Positions 34,160 through 43,457 of a stretch of 64,000 nucleotides of DNA are shown here, one piece after another. The notes beneath the pieces were generated by a model. That model was not told the DNA's origin, searched no databases, and saw nothing but the letters and a program-made list of their open reading frames with translations. How positions within the stretch are numbered: position 1 is the stretch's first letter; every line of letters starts with the position of its first letter. The translations under genes were made by a program, and so were the position numbers. Origin of the DNA: Dorea sp. AF36-15AT (GTDB taxonomy: Bacteria > Bacillota > Clostridia > Lachnospirales > Lachnospiraceae); assembly GCF_003477705.1 (NCBI RefSeq), contig NZ_QUDV01000010.1:1-64000 (forward strand), written 5' to 3'.

Positions 34160-36070
34160 CTAAAATTCAAAAATCGCCACTCCATATGCCGGAAGCGGAT
34201 AAGCAAATGAATATGGTCTTCCGTCACATTCGGATTTCTCTGCTTTGTATACAGCCGGCCTCTTCTTACCGGTTCCGCCATATTTTTCTTCATCACTGTT
34301 CAGAATCAGGCGGTACTGTTTGCGCTTTGGCACACCAACACGGTAATCTTCTCTTGCCACCGGAGTGAAACTAATCACAAAGAGCAGATTCTGCTTGCCG
34401 CCTTTTGCATGGCGTACAAAGCTGTAAATGCTTCTGTCTCTGTCATCCGCATTGATCCATTCGAATCCTTCCCAGGTGTTATCCTGCTCATAGAATGCCT
34501 TTCTGCGGCGGTACAGATGAAGCAGATCACGTACCCAGCTCTGCATCTGCTGATGCTCTTTCTCAGCCAACAGATACCAGTCAAGTTCCCGCTTCTCACT
34601 CCACTCTCTGAACTGTGCAAAATCCTGACCCATGAATAGAAGCTTTTTGCCGGAATGTCCCATCATAAATGCATAAGCCGCTTTCAGATTCTCGAACTTC
34701 TCCCAGCCAAGCCCAGGCATCTTATTGATCATCGAGCACTTCAGATGTACCACTTCATCGTGTGACAATACCAAAATATACTTCTCACTGTACGCATAAC
34801 TCATGGCAAATGTCATATTGTAATGCGCTCCCTTACGGAATAACGGATCCAGCTTCATATACTCGGTAAAATCATGCATCCATCCCATGTTCCATTTCAG
34901 GCTGAATCCAAGACCGTCATCTTCCACCTCTCCGGTCACCTTTGGCCACGCTGTAGACTCTTCTGCAATCATCACTGCGCCCGGATTACGGCCAAGCACC
35001 ACTGAATTCAGATGCTTAAAGAATTCCACTGCCTGCAGGTTCTTATTGCCGCCAAATTCATTCGGTACCCATTCGCCGTCCTTTTTACCATAATCAAGAT
35101 ACAGGATCGATGCCACCGCATCCACGCGGAGTCCATCGATATGGAAATGCTCGATCCAGAATAATGCGTTGGATATGAGGAAGTTCTTTACCTCGTTCTT
35201 GCCAAAATCAAAGATCTTGGTTCCCCAGTCCGGATGCTCGCCCATTCTCGGATCTGCATATTCATACTCCGGTACACCATCAAAGTCTGCCAGACCATGT
35301 GCATCCTTCGGAAAATGTGCCGGTACCCAGTCCAAAATAACTCCAATCTTGTTCTTATGCAGGTAATTGATCATCCACGCAAAATCTTCCGGCGTACCAT
35401 AGCGTGATGTCGGTGCAAAATATCCGGTCACCTGATAGCCCCAGGAGCCATCAAACGGATGCTCTGCGATACCCATTAACTCTATGTGTGTATATCCCAT
35501 ATCATGGACATACTTGACAATCTCTTTTGCAAATTCACGGTAATTATAGAAACCATCCTCGTCTTCCGGATGCTTCCTCCACGAACCGATATGCACCTCA
35601 TAAATGGACATCGGCTTCTCTTTGTGATCCCATTTCAAACGTTGATCCATCCACGCCTTATCTGTCCATTTAATCTTCGATATATCCGTAATACGAGACG
35701 CTGTTCCCGGTCTCAATTCTGCATAATTCGCATATGGATCTGCTTTGTAGAGCAGCTCTCCTTTTTTTGTCTCAATGCAGAACTTGTACATCTCGTTCTC
35801 TTTTGCGCCTTCCACAAAACAGGTATAGATTCCTACCGGATCATTCCTCTCCATTACATCCGCAGTCAGATCCCAATCATTAAACTCGCCAATGACAGAT
35901 ACTTTCTGTGCGTTCGGTGCCCACACTGCAAAATATGTACCCTTTTTATCTCCATCTTCAACCAGGTGTGCACCCAGTTTTTTATAAATCTCATAATGAT
36001 TGCCCTGTCCCAGCAGATACTGATCCAGTTCGCCAATCTCGTATGGTTTCACTCTCCTCTTTCCCTCCAT
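34160..36070 (-). CDS. glgB: 1,4-alpha-glucan branching enzyme
   Basis: 636 residues, full length. N-terminal CBM48 domain (about 30-120: GTYFAVWAPNAQKVSVIGEFNDWD), then a GH13 barrel with the catalytic signatures GLRVDAVASILYLDYGKKDG (nucleophile Asp near 310), MIAEESTAWP (acid/base Glu near 365) and LSHDEVVHLK (near 425), and an all-beta C-terminal domain. It makes alpha-1,6 branches in glycogen. No other glycogen gene is in the window, so it is not in a glg operon here. Confidence 0.95.
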   Translation of the reverse strand: MEGKRRVKPYEIGELDQYLLGQGNHYEIYKKLGAHLVEDGDKKGTYFAVWAPNAQKVSVIGEFNDWDLTADVMERNDPVGIYTCFVEGAKENEMYKFCIETKKGELLYKADPYANYAELRPGTASRITDISKIKWTDKAWMDQRLKWDHKEKPMSIYEVHIGSWRKHPEDEDGFYNYREFAKEIVKYVHDMGYTHIELMGIAEHPFDGSWGYQVTGYFAPTSRYGTPEDFAWMINYLHKNKIGVILDWVPAHFPKDAHGLADFDGVPEYEYADPRMGEHPDWGTKIFDFGKNEVKNFLISNALFWIEHFHIDGLRVDAVASILYLDYGKKDGEWVPNEFGGNKNLQAVEFFKHLNSVVLGRNPGAVMIAEESTAWPKVTGEVEDDGLGFSLKWNMGWMHDFTEYMKLDPLFRKGAHYNMTFAMSYAYSEKYILVLSHDEVVHLKCSMINKMPGLGWEKFENLKAAYAFMMGHSGKKLLFMGQDFAQFREWSEKRELDWYLLAEKEHQQMQSWVRDLLHLYRRRKAFYEQDNTWEGFEWINADDRDRSIYSFVRHAKGGKQNLLFVISFTPVAREDYRVGVPKRKQYRLILNSDEEKYGGTGKKRPAVYKAEKSECDGRPYSFAYPLPAYGVAIFEF

Positions 36071-36135
36071 AACTTCACCCTCTTCTGGTCATATTTCTTT
36101 ACATATAATTATACTTGATACCCCCGTAAAAAGAA

Positions 36136-36167
36136 AGAGTTTTGAACAGCAATCTGTCCAAAACTCT
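36136..36167 (-). terminator. Terminator of the 958-residue protein gene
   Basis: AGAGTTTTGgACAG/CTGTtCAAAACTCT stem on the minus strand with a 4-nt loop, followed by TTCTTTTT. Confidence 0.85.
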
Positions 36168-36189
36168 CTTTTGTACTATCTTCTTTTTA

Positions 36190-39066
36190 TTAGATTCGGA
36201 AGTCATCCTCTTTCAGAATGATACGGTCTCTGTCATCGGTTCCTTTACCGAATACTCGTCTTGCAAAATGCTTTACATTTGCTTTCTGCGAATGGTCAAT
36301 GGCATCATCCATAATCTCTTTTACTTCTGCAACCGTCACTGCGTGATCCTCTCTCTGCATTACATCGATTCGGCTATACAGTGCCAGAATACCCATTTCA
36401 TCCAGTTTATAACCATTTTCCTTCGCATAGGTCTGTCCGAATGTTACCAGCTCATCGTTGATAAATACCGGAAGTTCCAGTTTAGAAGTGAACTTCTTCT
36501 TGAAAGATGGATTAGCAGTAAAGAGCTTCTCCAATGGTTTTCTCTGATCCTCCAGAACTACCAGAAGTTCTCCTGTTCTCTTCTCCATCAGGCGATTCAG
36601 ATCACGAACGGTTCTGGTATTCAGCTGGCCGGCCTTCTCAATGATGATCGCACCGCCGCGTAGCTTCTGTACGATACCTCCCAGTTCTTTCTTATTCAGA
36701 GACTCTCCGGTAACAATTGCTACCTTGCCCTGTTTCAGATTTCTCTGCTTCTGAATTGCCTTTACAATATCTACTGCAAGAACAGTCTTACCAGATCCCT
36801 TGTGTCCGATAACCACGATATTACCAGTACGCGATGTTCCTTCTCTCCGTTCTCTGCGGTCATTGTCCAGAACTTCTACGATCTGTTCGCTCATGCCTCG
36901 TACCGGTACGAAATAAGAGAATAACTGTTTCTGCTCCTCTGTCAGACCGGCGCGAAGACCGATCTCACTGGTAGCACTCAGATCATAACGTCCGGTTACT
37001 ACGAATCCTGTGTCAAATGGTACGCCTCCGCGTCCTTTCTTGATACGTCTCTGGATCTCTTCCTCACTAGGTTCTTCAATCGTCAGATCATCGATGTTGC
37101 TAAGATCCGGTTCCGGCTCTTCTTCCTCGAACTCATCCTCAAAGTCGCCCTCTTCAAATTCGTCTTCCTCGAATTCATCATCGTCGTATGCTTCTTCACC
37201 TTTCGGCTCTTCCTCATACTCATCATATTCTGCGTCGAGATCATCATCCAGGAAGTCGTCATTCACATCGTCTTCTTCAAATTCATCATCAAAGAATCCC
37301 TGATCATCGTTTTCTTTTTCTGCATCAGTCTCTTCCAGTTCACGGAGCAGATCTGCCAGATCATCCGTTTTATCCGGAACTTCTTCATATTCAGCTTCCT
37401 CGAACTCGTCTTCTTCGAATTCAGCTTCTTCTGCTTCCGGCTCTTCAGGCATGACTTCCTCAAATTCGTCCTCATCTGCTTCTACTTCTTCCAGTTCAGC
37501 TTCCTCGAACTCGTCCTCTTCGAATTCATCTTCATCTACTTCTTCCAGTTCAGCTTCTTCGAATTCGTCTTCCTCTGCCTCTACTTCCTCCAGAGCTTCT
37601 TCAATTTCCTGAGTTTCCTCTTCTTCCTGCTTTCTGCGGGCTTCCGCTTCAACCTTAGCCTTCTCAGCCGCCTCCTGCTCCAGACGTCTCTCTTCTGCTT
37701 CTGCTTCTTCAATCGCACGTCTGCGCTCTTCTTCTGCTCTCTGCTCTGCCAGCAACCGTTCTTCTTCTGCTCGCCGTGCCGCTGCTCTTCTGGCTTCTTC
37801 TGCTGCCTTCTGTTCAGCAATACGACGTGCTTCCTCGGCCGCTCTCTGCTGTTCTTCGATGCGTCGCGCTTCTTCCTCACGACGTTTCTCTGCTTCCAGC
37901 TTCTTCTGCGCAAGGATCTCTTCATCTTTCTTCTTCTGGATCTCAATCGCTTCCGCATTATCCTTCTGCTTAGCTTCCCATGCCTGCAGGATATCGTCAA
38001 TCTTCATCTGACCGGTTACACGCAGATCTTCATCTGATTTATTCAATGCTTTGCTTTCCGGATTCTCTCCATTCGCAACCGCCATTCCCTTTTTCAGTGC
38101 CTCTGCAAGGGTTGCGCCCTTTACAGACTGGCGCAGACCGGATCTCTTATGTGGCTTTTCTGCCGGTTCTTCTTCTGACTTCTCAGCTTCTTTCTTCTCA
38201 GCTGTCAGCGGAACTTCCTCTGTCTCAGCTACTGCCGCAAGAGCCTTTGCTGCGATATCTTCTGTAGATACCTCTTTTGGTTCTTCTCTAAGAATCGATG
38301 TCTCCGCTTCTTTATCCTCACCTTTATCTGTGTCTTTTTCAGAGGATTCTGCCACAGCATTCTCCGGTGCTTCTTCAACCGCCTTAGCTTCCTCTTCCTG
38401 CTGTTCCTCTGCTTCTTCAGACTCAACCACCGGATGCTCATATGCTTTCTTCTGGCTGTTGTATTTCTCCTGCTGAAGCGGTGTCAACGGCTTATACTTC
38501 ATCTTAAGCTCCATCGCTTTATAAACGTATTTACCTTCGCTGAACCACAGAATCAGATCATCACATTCCTCCAGACACTCTGCCGTCATACCGGTCTGAT
38601 CATACAGACATGCTAACTCGTATGCCCATTTTTCAATATATTCTGCTTTCTTAAATTCTTCCAGCGCATCAATCTGCTCCGACAGCGGTGCACGACGCGC
38701 CTTCAGAATCTTATATTTTAAAATGTACTGGTTCGGATCTTTCGGTGCCAGCTTCACAAATTCTTCATAGCAATCGGAAGCTTCATCCACATCATTCAGC
38801 CTGAGTGCCAGTGTTCCCAGACGATAGATCGTCTTTCTGCTGTTTGGTGCACGATCATATGCTACAAACAACACATCCCTGCTCTTCTGATATTCTCCGT
38901 TAAATTCATATATCTCACTGACGCTGTTCAGCATCGCCGGATTCTTCACCCGACGCCAGTCTATGGTATCCGCAATCTCCATCGCTTTTTTATAACGCTT
39001 GCGCTCCATATGCTCCAGCATCTGCTCTGTTTTTACCCGATATTCATATTTATCCAATGTTCTCAC
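36190..39066 (-). CDS. Large TPR-like / acidic low-complexity / AAA-like ATPase protein
   Basis: 958 residues in three parts. Residues about 1-190 are helical repeats of TPR type (ANTIDW..., YRLGTLALRLNDVDEASDCYEEF). Residues about 210-650 are low complexity: charged helices (EEARRIEEQQRAAEEARRIA), then very acidic DEFEE-type repeats. The C-terminal third is a CbxX/SpoVK-like AAA region with Walker A GHKGSGKT (754-761), a weak Walker B (AIIIEKAG near 806-813) and a lid pattern LFTANPSFKKKF. No signal or membrane segment: cytoplasmic. Partners unknown; the TPR and acidic parts suggest a scaffold. Single gene with its own promoter and terminator. Confidence 0.8.
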   Translation of the reverse strand: MRTLDKYEYRVKTEQMLEHMERKRYKKAMEIADTIDWRRVKNPAMLNSVSEIYEFNGEYQKSRDVLFVAYDRAPNSRKTIYRLGTLALRLNDVDEASDCYEEFVKLAPKDPNQYILKYKILKARRAPLSEQIDALEEFKKAEYIEKWAYELACLYDQTGMTAECLEECDDLILWFSEGKYVYKAMELKMKYKPLTPLQQEKYNSQKKAYEHPVVESEEAEEQQEEEAKAVEEAPENAVAESSEKDTDKGEDKEAETSILREEPKEVSTEDIAAKALAAVAETEEVPLTAEKKEAEKSEEEPAEKPHKRSGLRQSVKGATLAEALKKGMAVANGENPESKALNKSDEDLRVTGQMKIDDILQAWEAKQKDNAEAIEIQKKKDEEILAQKKLEAEKRREEEARRIEEQQRAAEEARRIAEQKAAEEARRAAARRAEEERLLAEQRAEEERRRAIEEAEAEERRLEQEAAEKAKVEAEARRKQEEEETQEIEEALEEVEAEEDEFEEAELEEVDEDEFEEDEFEEAELEEVEADEDEFEEVMPEEPEAEEAEFEEDEFEEAEYEEVPDKTDDLADLLRELEETDAEKENDDQGFFDDEFEEDDVNDDFLDDDLDAEYDEYEEEPKGEEAYDDDEFEEDEFEEGDFEDEFEEEEPEPDLSNIDDLTIEEPSEEEIQRRIKKGRGGVPFDTGFVVTGRYDLSATSEIGLRAGLTEEQKQLFSYFVPVRGMSEQIVEVLDNDRRERREGTSRTGNIVVIGHKGSGKTVLAVDIVKAIQKQRNLKQGKVAIVTGESLNKKELGGIVQKLRGGAIIIEKAGQLNTRTVRDLNRLMEKRTGELLVVLEDQRKPLEKLFTANPSFKKKFTSKLELPVFINDELVTFGQTYAKENGYKLDEMGILALYSRIDVMQREDHAVTVAEVKEIMDDAIDHSQKANVKHFARRVFGKGTDDRDRIILKEDDFRI

Positions 39067-39117
39067 CTCAAAATGTTTCAGTAATACTGCAAACTATGTT
39101 TTTATATAGCTTATTTC

Positions 39118-39146
39118 AGTTTAACATACGGTGTATTCATTGTCAA
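39118..39146 (-). promoter_or_regulatory. Promoter of the 958-residue protein gene
   Basis: TTGACA at 39146-39141 and TAAACT at 39123-39118, 17-bp spacing, about 50 bp before the start. Confidence 0.6.
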
Positions 39147-39209
39147 AATTTTCGCGGTAAGTTGTTAAAAATCTGTTACAATTTCATTACTATTCCAAAC
39201 GACATTTTT

Positions 39210-41114
39210 CTACAAGATCAAGTCGTCTATTTTCTGATAATCTGCCATATCGTAGGCTTCGATAATATTTCCCTTAACCACATACAACGTATTATCCACG
39301 TAGACTCCTCGCGCCGACTGGTAGCCATTTCCATTAACCGTCTCATTCATCAGACATTCAAATCCATTTGTATCATTATAGGAAAATACATAATAATTCT
39401 CACCGTTGTTTCCATCTGCCGCAAATCCGATCACATTTTTCTCCGGATCAATCAGCACTGCCTTGTAATCATACATCACAGCTGCGCTGTAGACATTTTC
39501 CAGTGTGTACTTCTGTATCTCTTTCACATCACTGCTGTCACTGATATCAAACATGGACAGCTTCACGCCATTCGTGGTAAATCCATCCTCATCCACATCC
39601 ATACCGATGCCAAGCAACAGATTTTCTCCATAGAAATGCAGATATTCGGAAAATCCTGGTATCTTTAGTTTCCCGATGATCTTCGGATTCTTCGGATCCG
39701 ACAGATCTACGGAAAACAACGGATCTGTCTGCTCATATGTCACAAAATACCCTGTGTCTCCCAACAGCCTCGCAGAATATACCTGTTCTCCCTCTGCAAG
39801 CCCGGTGATCGATCCAACTTCCTTCATATTTGAATCCAGAATATATAATCCATTCGTCTCGTCATCGGTAGTGACCACCCGCAGATAGCCATCATATTCA
39901 TCAATGCTGAACGAATCATTGATATATCCATCCACCTTGCCGGATGCCTCTGCTTTCAGTTTCCCACCTTTATAAGAAATGCGCTTTATTACGGTCTCCG
40001 TTTTATCTGACCATTGAGTCTCATACCAATAGATGTTGTCGTTGCTCACATAAAGTTCCCCACCATCGCTGAAAATGGCTTTGGTGTCCTGAATTTCTCC
40101 TGGCTTCGCAACATCTACCGAACTTACCACTTCGTACATATATGCCTGAGAAAACGGCGGCAGGTAAATGTCATCTGCCTCCAGCATCTGTTGATTCACA
40201 TACGGAATATAATCTTTCTTATCCTTTGGTGTTATTCCGCTCGTTACATCGACCGAATACTGAGTAAACAGATACAGATGTCCGTCCGTCAAACGAGAGG
40301 ATGTGTAAGATCCACTCTGTGTCACTTCCCCTGCCTTCTCTGGCTTCTCCGGATCTGTAATATCATAAGTTGTCACCCTTGTATCTGTCGAAGCATACGT
40401 CCAGGTACCATCCTCTCTCTCCTGATTAAATTCGCTGACGAGAATCAGATGACCATCATTGACATAGAATTCTCTGGCTTGATCATCATCTTCAACCGGT
40501 ATAGAAATAACCATCTGCAATTCTCCATTTGAAGTATCCACAATTGCCACAGACCTGCCATTATCTTTTAATGTATACAGATAACGTCCATCTGTCTTAA
40601 CCACATCTGCTTCGTCTACACCTTCCTGACGTACATTGGTTTCTGAATACACTGCATTTTCTGAGGATTTGCTGTTCTGCGCCACTCCTGTATCCACGGC
40701 CGCCGCTGAATTCGTGCTCGATGAATCTTCTGCTGATTCCGTCACAACGCCCCGTTCCAGCATTCCGGTATCTGTGCCATATTGGTCATCCTGATTCGCC
40801 TGCAGATATTCATAGATCTGATCATAGCTTTTCGCTGTCTGAATGTCGGAACTCTCAGCCTGATCGGTTGCTGTATCTTGTTTTTCTACAGGTGATACTC
40901 TCTGTGGGCTTTTCTGAATCCCCCACACTGCGCCGCATACCAACAGACAACAAGCTGCCGCGAGTCCTGCCGTATACCCTTTCTTCCAATGATACTTTTT
41001 CGGTCGCTCTGACAACCGCTTTTCTATCTGATCCGGCCGCAGACTGTCTGGAATCTGGATATCTTCTGATTTCTTGCGAAGCTGTTCTATCATATCTTCT
41101 TCCCATTTATTCAT
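39210..41114 (-). CDS. Membrane-anchored beta-propeller protein, partner of an ECF sigma factor
   Basis: 634 residues. The N-terminal cytoplasmic stretch (about 1-38, WEEDMIEQLRKKSEDIQIPD) precedes a membrane helix (about 39-62), a Ser/Asp-rich linker, then a beta-propeller domain (PF09826 type, about 150-630) with blade motifs such as VDEADVVKTDGRYLYTL. The start overlaps the sigma-factor stop by 8 bases, so the two are coupled. In position it is where an anti-sigma factor is expected; the short N-terminus could hold the sigma factor, with the propeller as an outside sensor. Confidence 0.85.
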   Translation of the reverse strand: MNKWEEDMIEQLRKKSEDIQIPDSLRPDQIEKRLSERPKKYHWKKGYTAGLAAACCLLVCGAVWGIQKSPQRVSPVEKQDTATDQAESSDIQTAKSYDQIYEYLQANQDDQYGTDTGMLERGVVTESAEDSSSTNSAAAVDTGVAQNSKSSENAVYSETNVRQEGVDEADVVKTDGRYLYTLKDNGRSVAIVDTSNGELQMVISIPVEDDDQAREFYVNDGHLILVSEFNQEREDGTWTYASTDTRVTTYDITDPEKPEKAGEVTQSGSYTSSRLTDGHLYLFTQYSVDVTSGITPKDKKDYIPYVNQQMLEADDIYLPPFSQAYMYEVVSSVDVAKPGEIQDTKAIFSDGGELYVSNDNIYWYETQWSDKTETVIKRISYKGGKLKAEASGKVDGYINDSFSIDEYDGYLRVVTTDDETNGLYILDSNMKEVGSITGLAEGEQVYSARLLGDTGYFVTYEQTDPLFSVDLSDPKNPKIIGKLKIPGFSEYLHFYGENLLLGIGMDVDEDGFTTNGVKLSMFDISDSSDVKEIQKYTLENVYSAAVMYDYKAVLIDPEKNVIGFAADGNNGENYYVFSYNDTNGFECLMNETVNGNGYQSARGVYVDNTLYVVKGNIIEAYDMADYQKIDDLIL

Positions 41115-41616
41115 AACCTGCGCCTCCCTTCTTCAACACCATACTCATCTTACCGATTGCTCTGCTTCTTTTAGAACGTACTGTCCCATCTTTTATATGG
41201 AGAATCTTGCTGATCTCCTGACTCTGATATCCACCATATACTGACAGACCGATGATCATCCGCTCCTCTTCAGAAAGCACCGCAAGTGCACGCCTGAGAT
41301 CAAGGCGCAGATTCATCACATCTTCTCCCGCCGCCTCGTCCGATAATTGCTCCCACACATTTTCATTCTCCACCGGACTCTGCTTCGCCATTGCCTTCCA
41401 CTTGCGTTTGCACACATTTGACAATATCGTAAACATCCAGCTTTTGAACGCATCTTCACTGCGCAGCGTATGTATCCTCTCATACCCTTTTATAACGGTC
41501 TCGCTCACTACATCCTCCGCATCATGGGGATTCCTCATCATACACAATGCATAGCGGTACAGGTCTTTATAGATAGTCTCATACATTCCGGCAAATGCTG
41601 CCGCATCACATTTCAT
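41107..41616 (-). CDS. ECF-type RNA polymerase sigma factor
   Basis: 169 residues from the ATG at 41616, chosen because GAAGGAGGT lies just upstream; the frame extends 16 codons further without a site. Sigma-70 region 2 (about 8-75: LYRYALCMMRNPHDAEDVVSET) and region 4 HTH (about 110-160: LSVYGGYQSQEISKILHIKDGTVRSKRSRA). It directs RNA polymerase to a stress or envelope regulon. Coupled to the beta-propeller membrane protein. Confidence 0.92.
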   Translation of the reverse strand: MKCDAAAFAGMYETIYKDLYRYALCMMRNPHDAEDVVSETVIKGYERIHTLRSEDAFKSWMFTILSNVCKRKWKAMAKQSPVENENVWEQLSDEAAGEDVMNLRLDLRRALAVLSEEERMIIGLSVYGGYQSQEISKILHIKDGTVRSKRSRAIGKMSMVLKKGGAGYE

Positions 41617-41803
41617 GCTGTACCTCCTTCGAATCTCATTTTCTTGTTTACTTATCGATACCATACAGGGTGTTCCGCACTATGCGCTCAATCCTTGATT
41701 ACGGTATCTATATATAAGATTACTGGAATTCACGATTTGTTGCATTAAATTTTAGATTTTATTTTATATTTTAATTTTTCAGATCCTATTTGAGTTCTTT
41801 TAA

Positions 41804-41864
41804 GGATCTAAAAAAGGAACTCAAATCTTTTCAAAAATTTGAGTTCCTCATTTCAATTTCTCAA
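41804..41864 (-). terminator. Terminator after the AlbA_2 gene, copy A of a duplicated element
   Basis: 61 bp nearly identical to 43397-43457. On the minus strand GAGGAACTCAAATTT...AGATTTGAGTTCCTTTTTT is a strong intrinsic terminator. It differs at a few positions from copy B. Confidence 0.85.
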
Positions 41865-41877
41865 CAAATTTAATTTT

Positions 41878-43320
41878 TTATTCACTATAATATAACTGCT
41901 TTGGACTTTTCGGTTTTTCCGGAATACTCATTTTTATCTTTCCATCCTCCACCAACGGCATTACATACTTTTGAATCGCATAAGTAATAGACGATAATCC
42001 CAAATATTCTGCTATCTCTTTTCTTGTACGCGGTGTTTTACAAAATAGCAATAGGTTTTGAATTTCATCATCTTCCATATTTTCTATTTCATTCTTCGCT
42101 GCCATTTTATAAAACTTAACGATAAAACTTCCGCGTTCATCTGAAAATTCCGGTTCTTTCAAATTATATTTTTTCATTTCTCTTCGAATCGTTGGTATAC
42201 CGGAATAACGATTCTCGGTAATACCAAGCACTTCTAATTCTGATGCTAATACCGGATTTCTCGTATCTGGCTGTACTTTACCTAACTGATCTATACGGAT
42301 GCGTCCATATATTCCTCCTGGATTATGAATTTCCAAACGATCATCATACATAATAATCTGAATCGGCATTCCTTCCGTATGAATACTGTAATCCCTGTGC
42401 ACCAGTGCATTTATCACTGCTTCTCTGACTGCCATAATCGGATAGTCTGTTCGATCTTCCCGTTTACCGGTTTCTACATCTATAATGCTTTTCACCCGCA
42501 TATTGCGTTTAACAAATTGCAATGCCTCACTCAACATATCCGGAATATTTCCTTCGATCCGCTGATTATCCAAAAAGCGCTCTCCGGCTTCTCCAGTTTC
42601 TCCCATTTCATTTCCTGGTACTACAACTGCCACAATACATAATTGTGGAAAATATGCTTGTGGATAGGGACTAAACATCATCGTAGCACTGAGTGTGACC
42701 TCATTATTTCTCTTTATACTCATCAATTCATATATAGCCTGATTTTCAACTGCCGCTAAACGAGGTTTTCCTTTTTTTAATTGATTGATATACTCATCCA
42801 ACAATGTCTGATCCAGCGATGCCATTGTCACACGAGATACTTCTCTGATATCATCTTGGTATTTTTTCCGATAAGCTTCGTAACTATATACTTCGTATTC
42901 TGTCATTGGCTCATCACTATCACCAATGCGTGTATACGATCCTTTCAAACGTCCACGTCCTTGATAATAACACGGTCTTTCAGTAATATCGATTCCTGGT
43001 ATTTCTGCCGAGACAAAAAACTTTCCATCCTTTTCAATGACAGTCAATAACGGTCTGACAACTGGCTGCATTTGCAGACATTGCTCGTTAATTTTCTTTT
43101 GGATATCCTGTGCATCATAAACTCCGGTTTCTTTATAATCCTTTTTTTCATCAATACCAAAGATTATCGTTCCGCCGTCATCCTGATTCGAGAAACTCGA
43201 CAACGTATCATATAATCTCTTAGGGCATCCATCTTTCGCGGTTTTAAGTTCCAATGTTTGAGATTCGCATTTCATTTTCTGAATTTTTTTCAGTTTCTCA
43301 TATAGTTCTTCCGCTGTCAT
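41878..43320 (-). CDS. AlbA_2/Schlafen-like ATP-binding protein with C-terminal HTH
   Basis: 480 residues from the ATG at 43320, 6 bases after GGAGG; the frame extends 12 codons further. N-terminal AlbA_2 domain (PF04326, about 15-140: ESQTLELKTAKDGCPKRLYDTLSSFSNQDDGGTIIFGIDE), a GHKL-like ATPase region (PF13749, about 290-370: AVREAVINALVHRDYS, IMYDDRLEIHNPGGI) and a winged helix at the end (TRKEIAEYLGLSS). These proteins are annotated as putative regulators or RecG-like and some act in defence. It is flanked by two copies of the same terminator, which suggests insertion after aconitase. Confidence 0.88.
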   Translation of the reverse strand: MTAEELYEKLKKIQKMKCESQTLELKTAKDGCPKRLYDTLSSFSNQDDGGTIIFGIDEKKDYKETGVYDAQDIQKKINEQCLQMQPVVRPLLTVIEKDGKFFVSAEIPGIDITERPCYYQGRGRLKGSYTRIGDSDEPMTEYEVYSYEAYRKKYQDDIREVSRVTMASLDQTLLDEYINQLKKGKPRLAAVENQAIYELMSIKRNNEVTLSATMMFSPYPQAYFPQLCIVAVVVPGNEMGETGEAGERFLDNQRIEGNIPDMLSEALQFVKRNMRVKSIIDVETGKREDRTDYPIMAVREAVINALVHRDYSIHTEGMPIQIIMYDDRLEIHNPGGIYGRIRIDQLGKVQPDTRNPVLASELEVLGITENRYSGIPTIRREMKKYNLKEPEFSDERGSFIVKFYKMAAKNEIENMEDDEIQNLLLFCKTPRTRKEIAEYLGLSSITYAIQKYVMPLVEDGKIKMSIPEKPKSPKQLYYSE

Positions 43321-43396
43321 TTTAGTTCCTCCATATCTTTTTTTAGATTCTATCACTTTTTTTTAGTTTGTTCAAGAATCTAAAGTAATATTCACA

Positions 43397-43457
43397 GGAT
43401 CTAAAAAAGGAACTCAAATTTTTCTTTAAATTTAAGTTCCTCATTTCACTTTCTCAA
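43397..43457 (-). terminator. Terminator of aconitase, copy B of the duplicated element
   Basis: Begins directly after the aconitase stop. GAGGAACTTAAATTT...AAATTTGAGTTCCTTTTTT on the minus strand. A 61-bp element shared with 41804-41864. Confidence 0.85.

Noticed and set aside
37010..38476. Several plus-strand serine-rich frames in the 958-residue gene
   Set aside because: They are antisense to acidic low-complexity codons and share no family pattern.
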